The position numbers were made by a program, and so were the translations under genes. This document shows positions 10,226-18,737 of a DNA stretch of 64,000 bases, one piece after another. The DNA comes from a bacterium M00.F.Ca.ET.205.01.1.1 (lineage in GTDB: Bacteria > Pseudomonadota > Alphaproteobacteria > Rhizobiales > Rhizobiaceae): the NCBI GenBank assembly GCA_004791255.1, contig SRUQ01000001.1:744001-808000 (forward strand), written 5' to 3'. Under the pieces are notes generated by a model. That model was not told the DNA's origin, searched no databases, and worked only from the letters and a program-made list of their open reading frames with translations. Positions within the stretch are counted from its first letter, which is position 1; each line of letters opens with the position of its first letter.

Positions 10226-11407
10226 TTACGGCCGGACGGAGGCAGGCGTGCCGAGCGCGGCGCCGCGATCGAGCCGCAGCGCCAGTCCAGCCACGCCGAG
10301 GGCCGCGACCGGCAGCAGGGCGGCGACCCAGGTCAGCGATCCGAGCCCAAGGCCATGGGCGATCACCGCGCCGCCCAGCCAGGCGCCGGCGGCATTGCCG
10401 AGGTTGAAGGCGGCGATGTTGAAGGACGAGGCGAGGCTCTGGCCGGCGCCTTGCGCCTTCTCCAGCACCCACATCTGCAGCGGCGCCACGGTGGCGAAGG
10501 CGGCGGCCCCGAGCAGGCCGACATAGAGGACGGCCATGAATTGGCTGTGGATGGCGAAACTCATGGTTGCGAGCACCAGCGCCAGCACCACGAGGCTGCC
10601 GAGCACCGCCGGCACCAGCCAGTGGTCGGCGATCTTGCCGCCGGCGAGATTGCCGGCGATGAGGCCGCCGCCGAAGACGAGCAGGATCGGTGACACGGCT
10701 GCTTCCCCAAAACCGCTGATCTCGGTCAGCAGCGGGGCAATGTAGGTGAAGACCGCGAAGACGCCGGCATAGCCGAGCACGGTTGTGGCGAGGCCGAGCA
10801 GGACAGGCGTGCGACGCAGCACGGCAAGATCGGCACGGAGGTCGCTCTTCTCCGGCGCCGCCTCACTGCGCGGCACCAGAAGAAGGATGACGGCGAAGGC
10901 CAGGACACCGACCGCGGTGACCGCCCAGAAGGTGGCGCGCCAGCCGAATGCTTGGCCGAGCCAGGTGCCGAACGGCACGCCAAGGATGTTGGCGACGGTC
11001 AGGCCGGTGAACATCAGCGCGATCGCCGAAGCTTTCTTGTTGCTCGCGACCAGGCCGGTGGCGACGACCGAGCCGACGCCGAAGAAGGTGCCGTGGGCAA
11101 AGGCGGTGATGATGCGGGCGCCCATCAGCGTCCAGTAGTCGGGCGCCAGCGAACAGGCGAGATTGCCCAACGTGAAGATCGCCATCAGCGCCAGCAGCAC
11201 AGTCTTGCGCGGCCAGTTGCCGGTGGCGATGGTGAGCAGTGGCGCGCCGATGACCACGCCCAGCGCATAGCCTGAAATCAGCTGGCCGGCGGCCGAGATC
11301 GAGACGCCGAAATCTTTGCTGACGTCGATCAGCAGGCCCATGATAACGAATTCGGTAACGCCGATGCCGAAGGCGCCGGCAGCGAGGGCATAAAGAGCAA
11401 GAGGCAT
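10226..11407 (-). CDS. MFS efflux transporter (AraJ/YdhP-like)
   Basis: A 393-residue major facilitator with about 12 hydrophobic segments. The first reads LALYALAAGAFGIGVTEFVI and is followed by GLLIDVSKDFG, the typical start of the DHA1-type sugar/arabinose efflux group AraJ/YdhP. The ATG at 11407 is chosen over an upstream start because it places the first membrane segment at the N-terminus as in the family. It is divergent from a LysR gene with a 136-bp shared region carrying palindromes, so LysR control is likely. The cargo is not known. Confidence 0.88.
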   Translation of the reverse strand: MPLALYALAAGAFGIGVTEFVIMGLLIDVSKDFGVSISAAGQLISGYALGVVIGAPLLTIATGNWPRKTVLLALMAIFTLGNLACSLAPDYWTLMGARIITAFAHGTFFGVGSVVATGLVASNKKASAIALMFTGLTVANILGVPFGTWLGQAFGWRATFWAVTAVGVLAFAVILLLVPRSEAAPEKSDLRADLAVLRRTPVLLGLATTVLGYAGVFAVFTYIAPLLTEISGFGEAAVSPILLVFGGGLIAGNLAGGKIADHWLVPAVLGSLVVLALVLATMSFAIHSQFMAVLYVGLLGAAAFATVAPLQMWVLEKAQGAGQSLASSFNIAAFNLGNAAGAWLGGAVIAHGLGLGSLTWVAALLPVAALGVAGLALRLDRGAALGTPASVRP

Positions 11408-11489
11408 GACGGTTCCACTTCGGAGACGGCGATCGAGGCAATGGGCGCCCCCGTCCAATCCGCGCCCGACCGGGAAGATCGTGTCTCGG

Positions 11490-11544
11490 TTCACTGTGAA
11501 CCAGACTTGATCGGGTCATACTTTCTGTGAAATAGATTCACAGA
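11490..11544. promoter_or_regulatory. LysR operator palindromes in the MFS/LysR intergenic region
   Basis: Two related palindromes. One is TCTGTGAA-N5-TTCACAGA (11524-11544), a T-N11-A type site; the other is TTCAC-T-GTGAA (11490-11500). Both share the GTGAA half-site. The first overlaps the A of the lysR ATG, as expected for an autorepressing regulator. Confidence 0.7.
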
Positions 11545-12449
11545 TGGCCAGACCCGACATCAACCGTTCCGGCGAGATCGAAGTCTTCGTGCGCGTCGTC
11601 GAGGCGGGAAGTTTTTCGGCCGCGGCGAGGGCATTGCGGATGACGCCGTCAGCGGTGAGCAAGCTGATCGCGCGGCTGGAGGCCAGGCTTGGCGCGCGCC
11701 TCGTCAGCCGTTCGACGCGCAAATTGCAACTGACGCCGGAAGGGACCGCATTCTACGACAGCGGGCTGCGCATCCTGGCCGACATGGACGCGGCCGAGCG
11801 CGCGGCTGCCGTGGGTGCTGCGCCGCGCGGGCGGCTGCGCGTCAACACCTACGTTCCCTTCGGGGTGCACCGGCTGATCCCGCTCATGCCGCGCTTCCTT
11901 GCGCGCTATCCCGAAATCTCGGCCGAACTGGTGCTGACCGACAGCGTCATCGACCTGATGGAGGAGCGTGCCGACGTCGCCATCCGCGCCGGCCCGCTCG
12001 GCGAGTCGCGGTTGGTGGCGCGCAAGCTCGGGCAAAGCCCGGTGGTGGTCGTTGCCGCCCCTTCCTATCTCGATGCGCATGGCACGCCGCTGACGCCTGC
12101 CGACCTCGACAGCCACAATCGCATGGGCTTCGGCTTCGTCAGGCATCTCGACGGCTGGCCGTTTCTCGATGCACTGGGCAACGCCATCATCGTCCCTATC
12201 ACCGGCAACACGCTGGTCAGCGATGGCGAGGCGATGCGGCTGATGACGCTGGCCGGAGTGGGGATTGCCAGGTTGGCGCGCTGGCATGTCGGGCCCGACA
12301 TCGCCGCCGGGCGGCTGGTACCGCTGCTTGAGCAGTTCAATCCGGGTGATGAGGAACTGACCCACGCCGTCTATGTCGGGCAGGGCCGGCATCTGCCGGC
12401 GCGGGTGCGGGCGTTTCTGGATTTCCTGGCCGAGGCCGCGCGCCTCTAG
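11544..12449 (+). CDS. LysR-family transcriptional regulator
   Basis: A 301-residue regulator. The N-terminal winged helix (about 8-65) contains the conserved LTTR pattern VVEAGSFSAAARAL followed by SAVSKLIARLEARLGARL. An effector domain of periplasmic-binding-protein fold follows from about 90. It most resembles the single-gene regulators that control adjacent MFS or oxidoreductase genes. No Shine-Dalgarno is present before the ATG; instead the 21-bp operator palindrome runs into the start codon, suggesting a leaderless transcript. It probably controls the divergent exporter and aldo/keto reductase. Confidence 0.92.
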   Translation: MARPDINRSGEIEVFVRVVEAGSFSAAARALRMTPSAVSKLIARLEARLGARLVSRSTRKLQLTPEGTAFYDSGLRILADMDAAERAAAVGAAPRGRLRVNTYVPFGVHRLIPLMPRFLARYPEISAELVLTDSVIDLMEERADVAIRAGPLGESRLVARKLGQSPVVVVAAPSYLDAHGTPLTPADLDSHNRMGFGFVRHLDGWPFLDALGNAIIVPITGNTLVSDGEAMRLMTLAGVGIARLARWHVGPDIAAGRLVPLLEQFNPGDEELTHAVYVGQGRHLPARVRAFLDFLAEAARL

Positions 12450-12472
12450 GCGCGCGGGGTATCGAAATCCGG

Positions 12473-13522
12473 TCAGGCTTTCGGCGCGAAAGGCGCCGGC
12501 CGCCGGCCGGCAGCCTGCCGCTCCAGCATCCAGCCAGGATATTCGGCTGGCAGCGCGCTGACCTCATCCAGCCTGGCGAGATCGTCGGCATCGAGCTTGA
12601 GGCTGGTGACGGCAAGGTTCTGCTCCAACTGATCCATGCGGCTGGCGCCGATGATGACGCTCATCACGAAAGGCTTGGCCAGGACATAGCCAAGCGCCAC
12701 CGTGGCAACGCTGACGTCGTGCTTCCTCGCGATCTCGCGCATGACGGCGACCGCGGCCCAGGCGCGGTCCTCGTTGACCGGCGGGAAGTTGAAGGAAGCG
12801 CGGCGGCCCTCGCCATTGCCGGGCGCGCCGGGCCCGTATTTGCCCGACAGCAGGCCGCCGGCCATTGGCGACCACACCATCAGGCCAAGCTTCTCTTCGT
12901 TGATCAGCGGCACGATCTCGCGCTCGAGGTCGCGGCCGGCGATCGAATAGTAGGACTGGATGGTCTCGAAGCGGGCAAAGCCCTTGCGGTCGGCGATGCC
13001 GAGCGCCTTGGCGATGCGCCAGGCCTGCCAGTTGGAGACGCCGACATAGCGGACCTTGCCGCTGGACACGAGGTCGTCGAGCGCCCGCAGCGTCTCGTCG
13101 ATCGGCGTCACCGCGTCGGTGCCATGCAGCTGGTAGAGGTCGATATGGTCGAGCTGCAGCCGCTCAAGGCTGGCGTCGACCGAATCCATGATGTGGCCGC
13201 GCGAGGAGCCGCGCTGGTTGGGCTTGTCACCCATCGTGCCGTGGACCTTGGTGGCGATGACCACATCAGACCTGGCAACGCCGAGATCTCGCAGCGACTG
13301 GCCGAGCAGGCGTTCGGACTCGCCGAAGGAATAGACGTCGGCCGTGTCGAAGAAATTGACGCCGGCGGCGATCGAGCGGCCGACGATCTCGTTGACGCCC
13401 TTCTGGTCGAGGCTGGCGATCAGGCCCCATTGGGCGTTCTGGCCGGCGGCGCCGAAGGTCATGGTGCCGAGGCACAGTTCGGAGACGAACATCCCCGTAT
13501 TTCCAAGTTGATTGTAACGCAT
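12473..13522 (-). CDS. Aldo/keto reductase
   Basis: A second AKR, 349 residues, with tetrad D59, Y64, K92 and H133 and the C-terminal motif SVIIGASRMDQLEQN. It differs clearly from the AKR at 9.1-10.2 kb, so it is not a recent duplicate. The start MRYNQLGNTG (13522) is taken rather than the 13-residue longer frame because GGAG lies nine bases upstream and AKRs begin with this strand. It is convergent with the LysR gene, 23 bases apart. The reductase substrate cannot be inferred. Confidence 0.92.
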   Translation of the reverse strand: MRYNQLGNTGMFVSELCLGTMTFGAAGQNAQWGLIASLDQKGVNEIVGRSIAAGVNFFDTADVYSFGESERLLGQSLRDLGVARSDVVIATKVHGTMGDKPNQRGSSRGHIMDSVDASLERLQLDHIDLYQLHGTDAVTPIDETLRALDDLVSSGKVRYVGVSNWQAWRIAKALGIADRKGFARFETIQSYYSIAGRDLEREIVPLINEEKLGLMVWSPMAGGLLSGKYGPGAPGNGEGRRASFNFPPVNEDRAWAAVAVMREIARKHDVSVATVALGYVLAKPFVMSVIIGASRMDQLEQNLAVTSLKLDADDLARLDEVSALPAEYPGWMLERQAAGRRPAPFAPKA

Positions 13523-13650
13523 GGTGAAGAGCTCCAGGAGATTCGTTATGACGCAACGCAAATAAGAACGGTACGTTTCGTTTCAAGTGCTGGGGCAATG
13601 ATGGCTTGAGCTTGGCCCAAGCCTGCCGGAGGGATCCTGGCGAGCCCCGC

Positions 13651-13754
13651 TAGAGCAGTTCACCGTTTCACGGAAACACTGGTCTGCTCTGGCTCTCCAT
13701 TTTTTGCGCAATTCCTGACGGAAAACCGCTCACACTTTTCCTGGAATTGCTCTA
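13651..13754. repeat. Rhizobial intergenic palindrome, double stem-loop
   Basis: A 104-bp element bounded by inverted TAGAGC / GCTCTA ends (13651-13656, 13749-13754). It contains two stem-loops: AGAGCAG...CTGCTCT and GCAATTCC (13708-13715)...GGAATTGC (13743-13750). Read on the minus strand its core is GAAAAGTGTGAGCGGTTTTC, nearly identical to the core of the repeat at 41983-42028, so the window holds two members of one dispersed family. Confidence 0.75.
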
Positions 13755-13771
13755 GGGGCGGAAACGATCGT

Positions 13772-14173
13772 TCAGATGTCCCAGGGGTTGAATACAGTCA
13801 CCCCCGTATCATCGAAATCGACAACGTTGCGCGTCACAAGAATGAGATCGTGGACGAGCGCGGTGGCTGCGATGAGTGCGTCAGCGCTGCCTCGCGTCCG
13901 CCCGGCTGAAAGCCGCCCCCATGCAAGGGCGACGTCTTCCGTCACCGCAAGGATACGGCCGGCATTGTCGCGGCGAAGCTCCCGCAGCCAAAGATCAAGA
14001 TGCGTGGCTCGCTCGGCATCGATCTTGCGCTGCTTGACGATCCCGCGTTCGATCTCCCCGATGGTGATGACACTGAGGTTGAGAGAATCGGGGTCGACCG
14101 AAGCCAGCCATTCGGTCGGCTTGGGCAGACGCCTCTGCACGTCCGAAACAATGTTGGTGTCGAGCAGATACAT
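13772..14173 (-). CDS. vapC: VapC-type PIN-domain toxin
   Basis: A 133-residue PIN-domain ribonuclease, the toxin of a type II module. The acidic metal-binding residues are D5 (LLDTN), E40 (ITIGE), D98 (SADAL) and D119 (VVDFDDTG). This subgroup is usually paired with Phd/YefM-type antitoxins, as here. Its ATG overlaps the antitoxin stop by one base (TGATG), the classic coupled arrangement. VapC proteins commonly cleave tRNA or rRNA; the target here is not known. Confidence 0.92.
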   Translation of the reverse strand: MYLLDTNIVSDVQRRLPKPTEWLASVDPDSLNLSVITIGEIERGIVKQRKIDAERATHLDLWLRELRRDNAGRILAVTEDVALAWGRLSAGRTRGSADALIAATALVHDLILVTRNVVDFDDTGVTVFNPWDI

Positions 14174-14427
14174 CAGAGATCAACATCCCGGATCATCGTA
14201 TCCGGGCGACGGTTGACCTCCTCGGCGACATCGTCGTCCCAGCCGGGGCCGGTCAAAAGATACTCGGCCAGCGACTTCTTCTTCCCCGCGAGGCGGTCGT
14301 AGTCTTCGGCGGAAAGCACCACCACGGCCCGCTCGCCGCGCAGTGTGACCGTCTGCGGTCCCTCGCTGCGCGCGCGTTGGACCACTTTGGAGAAATTGTT
14401 CTTCGCATCCTGAAGGTGCCAATTCAT
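14173..14427 (-). CDS. Phd/YefM-type antitoxin
   Basis: An 84-residue antitoxin. The N-terminus MNWHLQDAKNNFSKVVQRAR forms the Phd/YefM dimerisation and DNA-binding fold, followed by VTLRGERAVVVLSAEDYDRL. The acidic C-terminus would bind and block the PIN toxin. The start at 14427 has GGAGG nine bases upstream and removes an unrelated 47-residue extension. It should repress its own promoter, and a matching operator lies immediately upstream. Confidence 0.9.
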   Translation of the reverse strand: MNWHLQDAKNNFSKVVQRARSEGPQTVTLRGERAVVVLSAEDYDRLAGKKKSLAEYLLTGPGWDDDVAEEVNRRPDTMIRDVDL

Positions 14428-14440
14428 GAGGGAATGCCTC

Positions 14441-14485
14441 CTAGCTAGCTTGGCTAGATATAGCATTAGCGCGTCAAGGTAGCAA
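14441..14485 (-). promoter_or_regulatory. Toxin-antitoxin promoter and operator
   Basis: On the minus strand, TTGCTA (14480-14485), a 17-bp spacer and TATATC (14457-14462) form a good sigma-70 type promoter. It is followed directly by the inverted repeat CTAGC-N7-GCTAG (14441-14457), well placed for repression by the antitoxin complex. Confidence 0.6.
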
Positions 14486-14500
14486 GAAACGCCCGCGGAC

Positions 14501-15163
14501 TTATCGGCTGCCGAAGATCGCCGAGCCGACGCGGACGCTGGTAGCGCCGAAGGCGATTGCCGTCTCATAGTCGCCGGACATGCCCATCGACAGTTTGGCG
14601 ATGCCCGCCTCCCTGCCGAGTTTCTCCAGGAGGGCGAAATGAGGGCCGGGGTTCTCGTCGGCCGGCGGGATGCACATCAGGCCCTCGATGGCGAGGCCGT
14701 GGATGTCGCGGCAGCGGGTGACGAAGGCCACCGCCTCGCGCGGCTCGATGCCGGCCTTTTGCGGCTCGGAGCCGGTGTTGACCTGGACGTAGAGTTTGGG
14801 CGCGCGGCCTTGCCGGGCGATTTCCCGCGCCAGTTCTGCAGCGATCTTCTCGCGGTCGACCGTCTCGATGACGTCGAACAAGGCGACAGCCTCCTTGGCC
14901 TTGTTGGATTGCAGCGGGCCGATCAGGTGCAGCTCAAGATCCGGGAATGCCTGCTTCAAGTCAGGCCACTTGCCTTGCGCTTCCTGCACGCGGTTTTCGC
15001 CGAAAACGCGCTGGCCGGCTTCGATGACCGGACTGATATCGGCACCCTCGAAGGTCTTGGAAACCGCCACCAGCGTCACCGCGCCAGCCTTGCGGCCGGC
15101 CTCCTGCTCCGCTGCGGCGATCTTGGCCTTGACCGCGAAAAACTGCTGAACGGCATCACCCAT
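14501..15163 (-). CDS. yggS: YggS/PLPBP pyridoxal-phosphate homeostasis protein
   Basis: A 220-residue single-domain TIM-barrel protein resembling the alanine racemase N-terminal domain. The PLP Schiff-base Lys is in LVAVSKTF (K36 counted from the ATG). HLIGPLQSNK and LSMGMSGDYE are the other family motifs binding substrate region and phosphate. Members keep free PLP levels in balance and have no established catalytic activity. The ATG at 15163 (MGDAVQQF), eight bases after AGGA, is preferred over a TTG two codons upstream. It is divergent from leuS. Confidence 0.94.
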   Translation of the reverse strand: MGDAVQQFFAVKAKIAAAEQEAGRKAGAVTLVAVSKTFEGADISPVIEAGQRVFGENRVQEAQGKWPDLKQAFPDLELHLIGPLQSNKAKEAVALFDVIETVDREKIAAELAREIARQGRAPKLYVQVNTGSEPQKAGIEPREAVAFVTRCRDIHGLAIEGLMCIPPADENPGPHFALLEKLGREAGIAKLSMGMSGDYETAIAFGATSVRVGSAIFGSR

Positions 15164-15315
15164 CTGCAAATCCTGCTGTTTTGGCCCGCGTTTTTACCAG
15201 ACGCGATGCCCATATGGTTGACGGGTTTGCCAAACCATGGTGAACACCCGGACCACATCCATGAACCGCCCGGCCGTCGCCGGCGGTCCGCATGCTTTTA
15301 AGTGAAAAACGTCCC

Positions 15316-17943
15316 ATGGCAACCGAACGATACAATCCGCGCGCGTCAGAGCCCAAATGGCAGAAGGCCTGGGCCGAAAAGAAGCTGTTCGAGGCCGACA
15401 ACAACGATCCGAAGCCGAAATACTACGTGCTCGAGATGTTTCCCTATCCGTCGGGCAAGATCCATATCGGCCACACCCGCAACTATACGATGGGCGACGT
15501 GGTGGCGCGCTACAAGCGGGCCAGGGGCTTCAACGTGCTGCACCCGATGGGCTGGGACGCCTTCGGCATGCCGGCCGAGAACGCGGCGATGCAGAACAAG
15601 GTCCATCCCAAGGAATGGACCTACCAGAACATCGCCACCATGCGCGAGCAGCTCAAGGTCATGGGCCTGTCACTGGACTGGGCGCGGGAATTCGCAACCT
15701 GCGACGTCGACTACTATCACCGCCAGCAGATGCTGTTCCTCGACTTCGTCGAGAAGGGACTGGTGACGCGCAAATCCTCCAAGGTCAACTGGGATCCGGA
15801 GGACATGACCGTGCTCGCCAACGAGCAGGTCATCGACGGGCGCGGCTGGCGCTCTGGCGCGCTGGTCGAACAGCGTGAACTGACGCAGTGGTTCTTCAAG
15901 ATCACCGATTTCGCGCAGGATCTCTTGGACTCGCTCGAAGGCCTCGACGAATGGCCCGAGAAGGTCAAGCTGATGCAGCAGAACTGGATAGGCCGCTCGG
16001 AAGGCCTGCTGGTCCGCTGGCCTCTGGCCGAGGCCTTTGCCGGCGAGCATGAGCTGGAAGTCTACACGACCAGGCCCGACACCATCTTCGGCGCCTCCTT
16101 CATGGCGATCGCCGCCGACCATCCGCTGGCCAGGAAGGCCGCGGAAAACAATCCGGCGCTGGCGAAGTTCATCGAGGGAGTCCGCCACATCGGCACTTCG
16201 GTGGCCGCGTTGGAGACGGCCGAGAAGAAGGGTTTCGACACGGGCATCCGCGTCGTGCATCCGTTCGACGACAGTTGGACGCTGCCCGTCTATGTCGCCA
16301 ATTTCGTGCTGATGGAATACGGCACCGGCGCCATCTTCGGCTGCCCGTCCGGCGATCAGCGCGACCTCGACTTCGCCAACAAATACGGCCTGCCGGTGAT
16401 CCCGGTGGTGATGCCCGAAGATGCGGACGCCAAGACCTTCCAGATCATCGAAGAGGCCTATGTCGACGATGGCGTGATGATCAATTCGCGCTTCCTCGAC
16501 GGCATGAAGCCGGCGCGCGCTTTCGACGAGGTAACGAACCTGCTCGAACAGAAGACCATCGGCAACCGGCCGATGGCCGAGCGCAAGGTCAATTTCCGCC
16601 TGCGCGACTGGGGCATTTCGCGCCAGCGCTACTGGGGCTGTCCGATCCCGATGATCCATTGCGAGGATTGCGGCGTGGTGTCGGTGCCGAAGGCGGACCT
16701 GCCGGTCAAGCTGCCTGACGACGTCGAGTTCGACCGGCCGGGCAATCCGCTCGACCGTCATCCGACCTGGCGGCATGTGAAATGCCCGCAATGCGGTCGG
16801 GATGCGCGCCGCGAAACCGACACGATGGACACGTTCGTCGATTCGTCCTGGTATTTCGCCCGCTTCACCGCGCCCTGGGCCAACGAGCCGACCGAGCCGA
16901 AGGCGGCCAATGAGTGGCTGGCCGTCGACCAGTATATTGGCGGCATCGAGCATGCGATCCTGCATCTGCTCTATTCGCGCTTCTTCACCCGCGCCATGCG
17001 CGAGACCGGACATGTCGACCTGGCCGAGCCGTTCAAGGGCCTGTTCACGCAGGGCATGGTCGTGCACGAGACCTATCGCGTCGGCGGCCCGTCGACCAAT
17101 GGGCGCTGGCTGGCGCCGACAGAGGTCAGGATCGAGGACGCCGGCGGCAAACGCCGCGCCATCGACATCGCCACCGGCGAGGACGTGACAATCGGCCCGC
17201 TCGAAAAGATGTCGAAGTCGAAGAAGAACACGGTCAGTCCGGAAGACATCACCGACGGCTACGGCGCCGACACCGCGCGCTGGTTCATGCTGTCGGACTC
17301 GCCGCCCGAACGCGACGTCGAATGGACGGACGATGGTGCTGCCGGCGCGCACCGCTTCATGCAGCGCGTGTGGCGCCTGGTGTCGACGGCGGCCGAGACC
17401 TTGGCCGGCGTGAAGCCGGCGGCGGCCAGGGACGGCGAAGCGGGTGCGGTCTCCAAGGCGGCGCACAAGATCCTGAAAGCGGTCGGCGAGGATATCGAGA
17501 AGCTGGCGTTCAACCGCGCCATCGCCCGCATCTATGAACTCGCCAACGCCTTGACTTCGCCGCTCAACGAGGTGGCCGAAGGCAAGGCCGATGACGTGCT
17601 CAAAGGTGCCTGCCGCGAGGCCGTCGAGATCCTGGTGCACCTGATCGCGCCTGTCATGCCGCATCTGGCCGAGGAATGCTGGGAGACGCTCGGCGGCACC
17701 GATCTGGTTGCCGAACGGTCGTGGCCGGTGTTCGATCCGGCGCTGGTCGTCGACAACGAGGTCACCTATCCAGTGCAGGTCAACGGCAAGAAGCGGGGGG
17801 ATTTGACAATTGCCCGCGACGCGGACCAAGGTGCGGTCGAAAAAGCCGTGCTCGCTCTCGACTTCGTGCAAAAGGCGCTCGAAGGCAAGGCTCCGCGCAA
17901 GGTGATCATCGTGCCGCAGAGGATCGTCAATGTCGTTGCCTGA
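15316..17943 (+). CDS. leuS: Leucyl-tRNA synthetase
   Basis: An 875-residue class I aminoacyl-tRNA synthetase that charges tRNA-Leu. The HIGH signature is HIGH at 50-53 (KIHIGHTRN) and KMSKS is at 631-635. The CP1 editing domain lies between them (about 225-420), with the leucine-specific zinc-ribbon-like segment CEDCG...CPQCG near 450-500, and the C-terminal VNGKKRG domain closes the protein. Upstream of the ATG there is no strong Shine-Dalgarno. The 3' end overlaps lptE by 14 bases in a different frame, so the two are coupled. Confidence 0.97.
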   Translation: MATERYNPRASEPKWQKAWAEKKLFEADNNDPKPKYYVLEMFPYPSGKIHIGHTRNYTMGDVVARYKRARGFNVLHPMGWDAFGMPAENAAMQNKVHPKEWTYQNIATMREQLKVMGLSLDWAREFATCDVDYYHRQQMLFLDFVEKGLVTRKSSKVNWDPEDMTVLANEQVIDGRGWRSGALVEQRELTQWFFKITDFAQDLLDSLEGLDEWPEKVKLMQQNWIGRSEGLLVRWPLAEAFAGEHELEVYTTRPDTIFGASFMAIAADHPLARKAAENNPALAKFIEGVRHIGTSVAALETAEKKGFDTGIRVVHPFDDSWTLPVYVANFVLMEYGTGAIFGCPSGDQRDLDFANKYGLPVIPVVMPEDADAKTFQIIEEAYVDDGVMINSRFLDGMKPARAFDEVTNLLEQKTIGNRPMAERKVNFRLRDWGISRQRYWGCPIPMIHCEDCGVVSVPKADLPVKLPDDVEFDRPGNPLDRHPTWRHVKCPQCGRDARRETDTMDTFVDSSWYFARFTAPWANEPTEPKAANEWLAVDQYIGGIEHAILHLLYSRFFTRAMRETGHVDLAEPFKGLFTQGMVVHETYRVGGPSTNGRWLAPTEVRIEDAGGKRRAIDIATGEDVTIGPLEKMSKSKKNTVSPEDITDGYGADTARWFMLSDSPPERDVEWTDDGAAGAHRFMQRVWRLVSTAAETLAGVKPAAARDGEAGAVSKAAHKILKAVGEDIEKLAFNRAIARIYELANALTSPLNEVAEGKADDVLKGACREAVEILVHLIAPVMPHLAEECWETLGGTDLVAERSWPVFDPALVVDNEVTYPVQVNGKKRGDLTIARDADQGAVEKAVLALDFVQKALEGKAPRKVIIVPQRIVNVVA

Positions 17944-18514
17944 TCGGGAAAAGACAGGGGTGAGCTTTTTGCTGCGCGGGATCGCGTTGGCCGGCCTGAT
18001 CGGCTCGCTGGCGCTGGTTTCTGCCTGCACGGTGCGGCCGCTCTATTCGAATGCGCCGCTGTCGACCGGGTCGGGCGCCTCCGCCAATTCCGAACTGGCG
18101 TCGATCGCCATCAAGCCGGTCAAGACGCGTTATGCCCAGCAGGTGCGCAACAATCTGATCTTCGGATTTGGCAGGGGGGCCGGCGAACCGGCCTCGCCTG
18201 CCTATTCGCTCGATCTCGGCGTGACGGAAGCCGTCGAATCCTCGGCGCTCGTGCAAGTCGGAACCGATCAGGACGAGCCGACCGCCGGTTCGGTGACGCT
18301 GGCCGCCGGCTATACGCTGTCCGACACGGCAACCGGCAAGGTGATCGCGGTAGGCAAGCGCGCAATCACCTCGTCCTTCGACAGGCCGCGTCAGGAATTC
18401 GCGGCATACCGCGCGCAGATCGACGCCGAGAACCGCGCCGCGCGTGAACTGGCCGAGGCGCTGCAGCTGTCCATCGCCCAGGACCTTGTCAGGCACGGCA
18501 AGACGCCGGGGTAA
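17930..18514 (+). CDS. lptE: LPS-assembly lipoprotein LptE
   Basis: A 194-residue outer-membrane lipoprotein that plugs the LptD barrel for lipopolysaccharide insertion. A signal peptide of about 32 residues ends in the lipobox LVSAC with Cys33 lipidated. The following TVRPLYS is the usual alphaproteobacterial LptE start. It overlaps leuS, the conserved neighbour in Rhizobiales. In many relatives holA follows; here a hairpin comes directly after the stop codon and no holA is seen. Confidence 0.88.
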   Translation: MSLPDREKTGVSFLLRGIALAGLIGSLALVSACTVRPLYSNAPLSTGSGASANSELASIAIKPVKTRYAQQVRNNLIFGFGRGAGEPASPAYSLDLGVTEAVESSALVQVGTDQDEPTAGSVTLAAGYTLSDTATGKVIAVGKRAITSSFDRPRQEFAAYRAQIDAENRAARELAEALQLSIAQDLVRHGKTPG

Positions 18515-18516
18515 TA

Positions 18517-18536
18517 GGCAGCGCCGAGGCGCTGCC
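18517..18536 (+). terminator. GC-rich hairpin after lptE
   Basis: Perfect 9-bp arms GGCAGCGCC (18517-18525) and GGCGCTGCC (18528-18536), three bases after the lptE stop. There is no T-run, so it may act as a pause or RNA-stability element rather than a full terminator. The remaining bases to the ftsK start carry no recognised gene. Confidence 0.45.
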
Positions 18537-18737
18537 GTCATCACCAAAATATCTCCCGACTGCAGCGGCGGATCGCGCCGGCCTGCACGCTCTATTGCCG
18601 CGCTTCCGAAGCCTCCGCGCGCGCGGTCGACCGAGCGACGTTGCGCACAAGACTCGTCGGCAATCGAGCCGTCGGGAAGCAACTGTTAACCACTCGCTCC
18701 CTATTGCTCAGCTGTCGTTTCAGAGTGAGTCTTGAGC

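Noticed and set aside
15670..18030. A 786-codon open frame antisense to leuS, and similar long frames opposite ftsK, priA, atpA, atpD and others
   Set aside because: They are exact shadows of strongly conserved genes in GC-rich DNA, have Arg/His-rich composition and no recognised domain or ribosome site.
18541..18737. A holA remnant between lptE and ftsK
   Set aside because: I compared the three plus-strand frames with the HolA N-terminus I remember and saw no match; only short Arg/Ser-rich frames exist.
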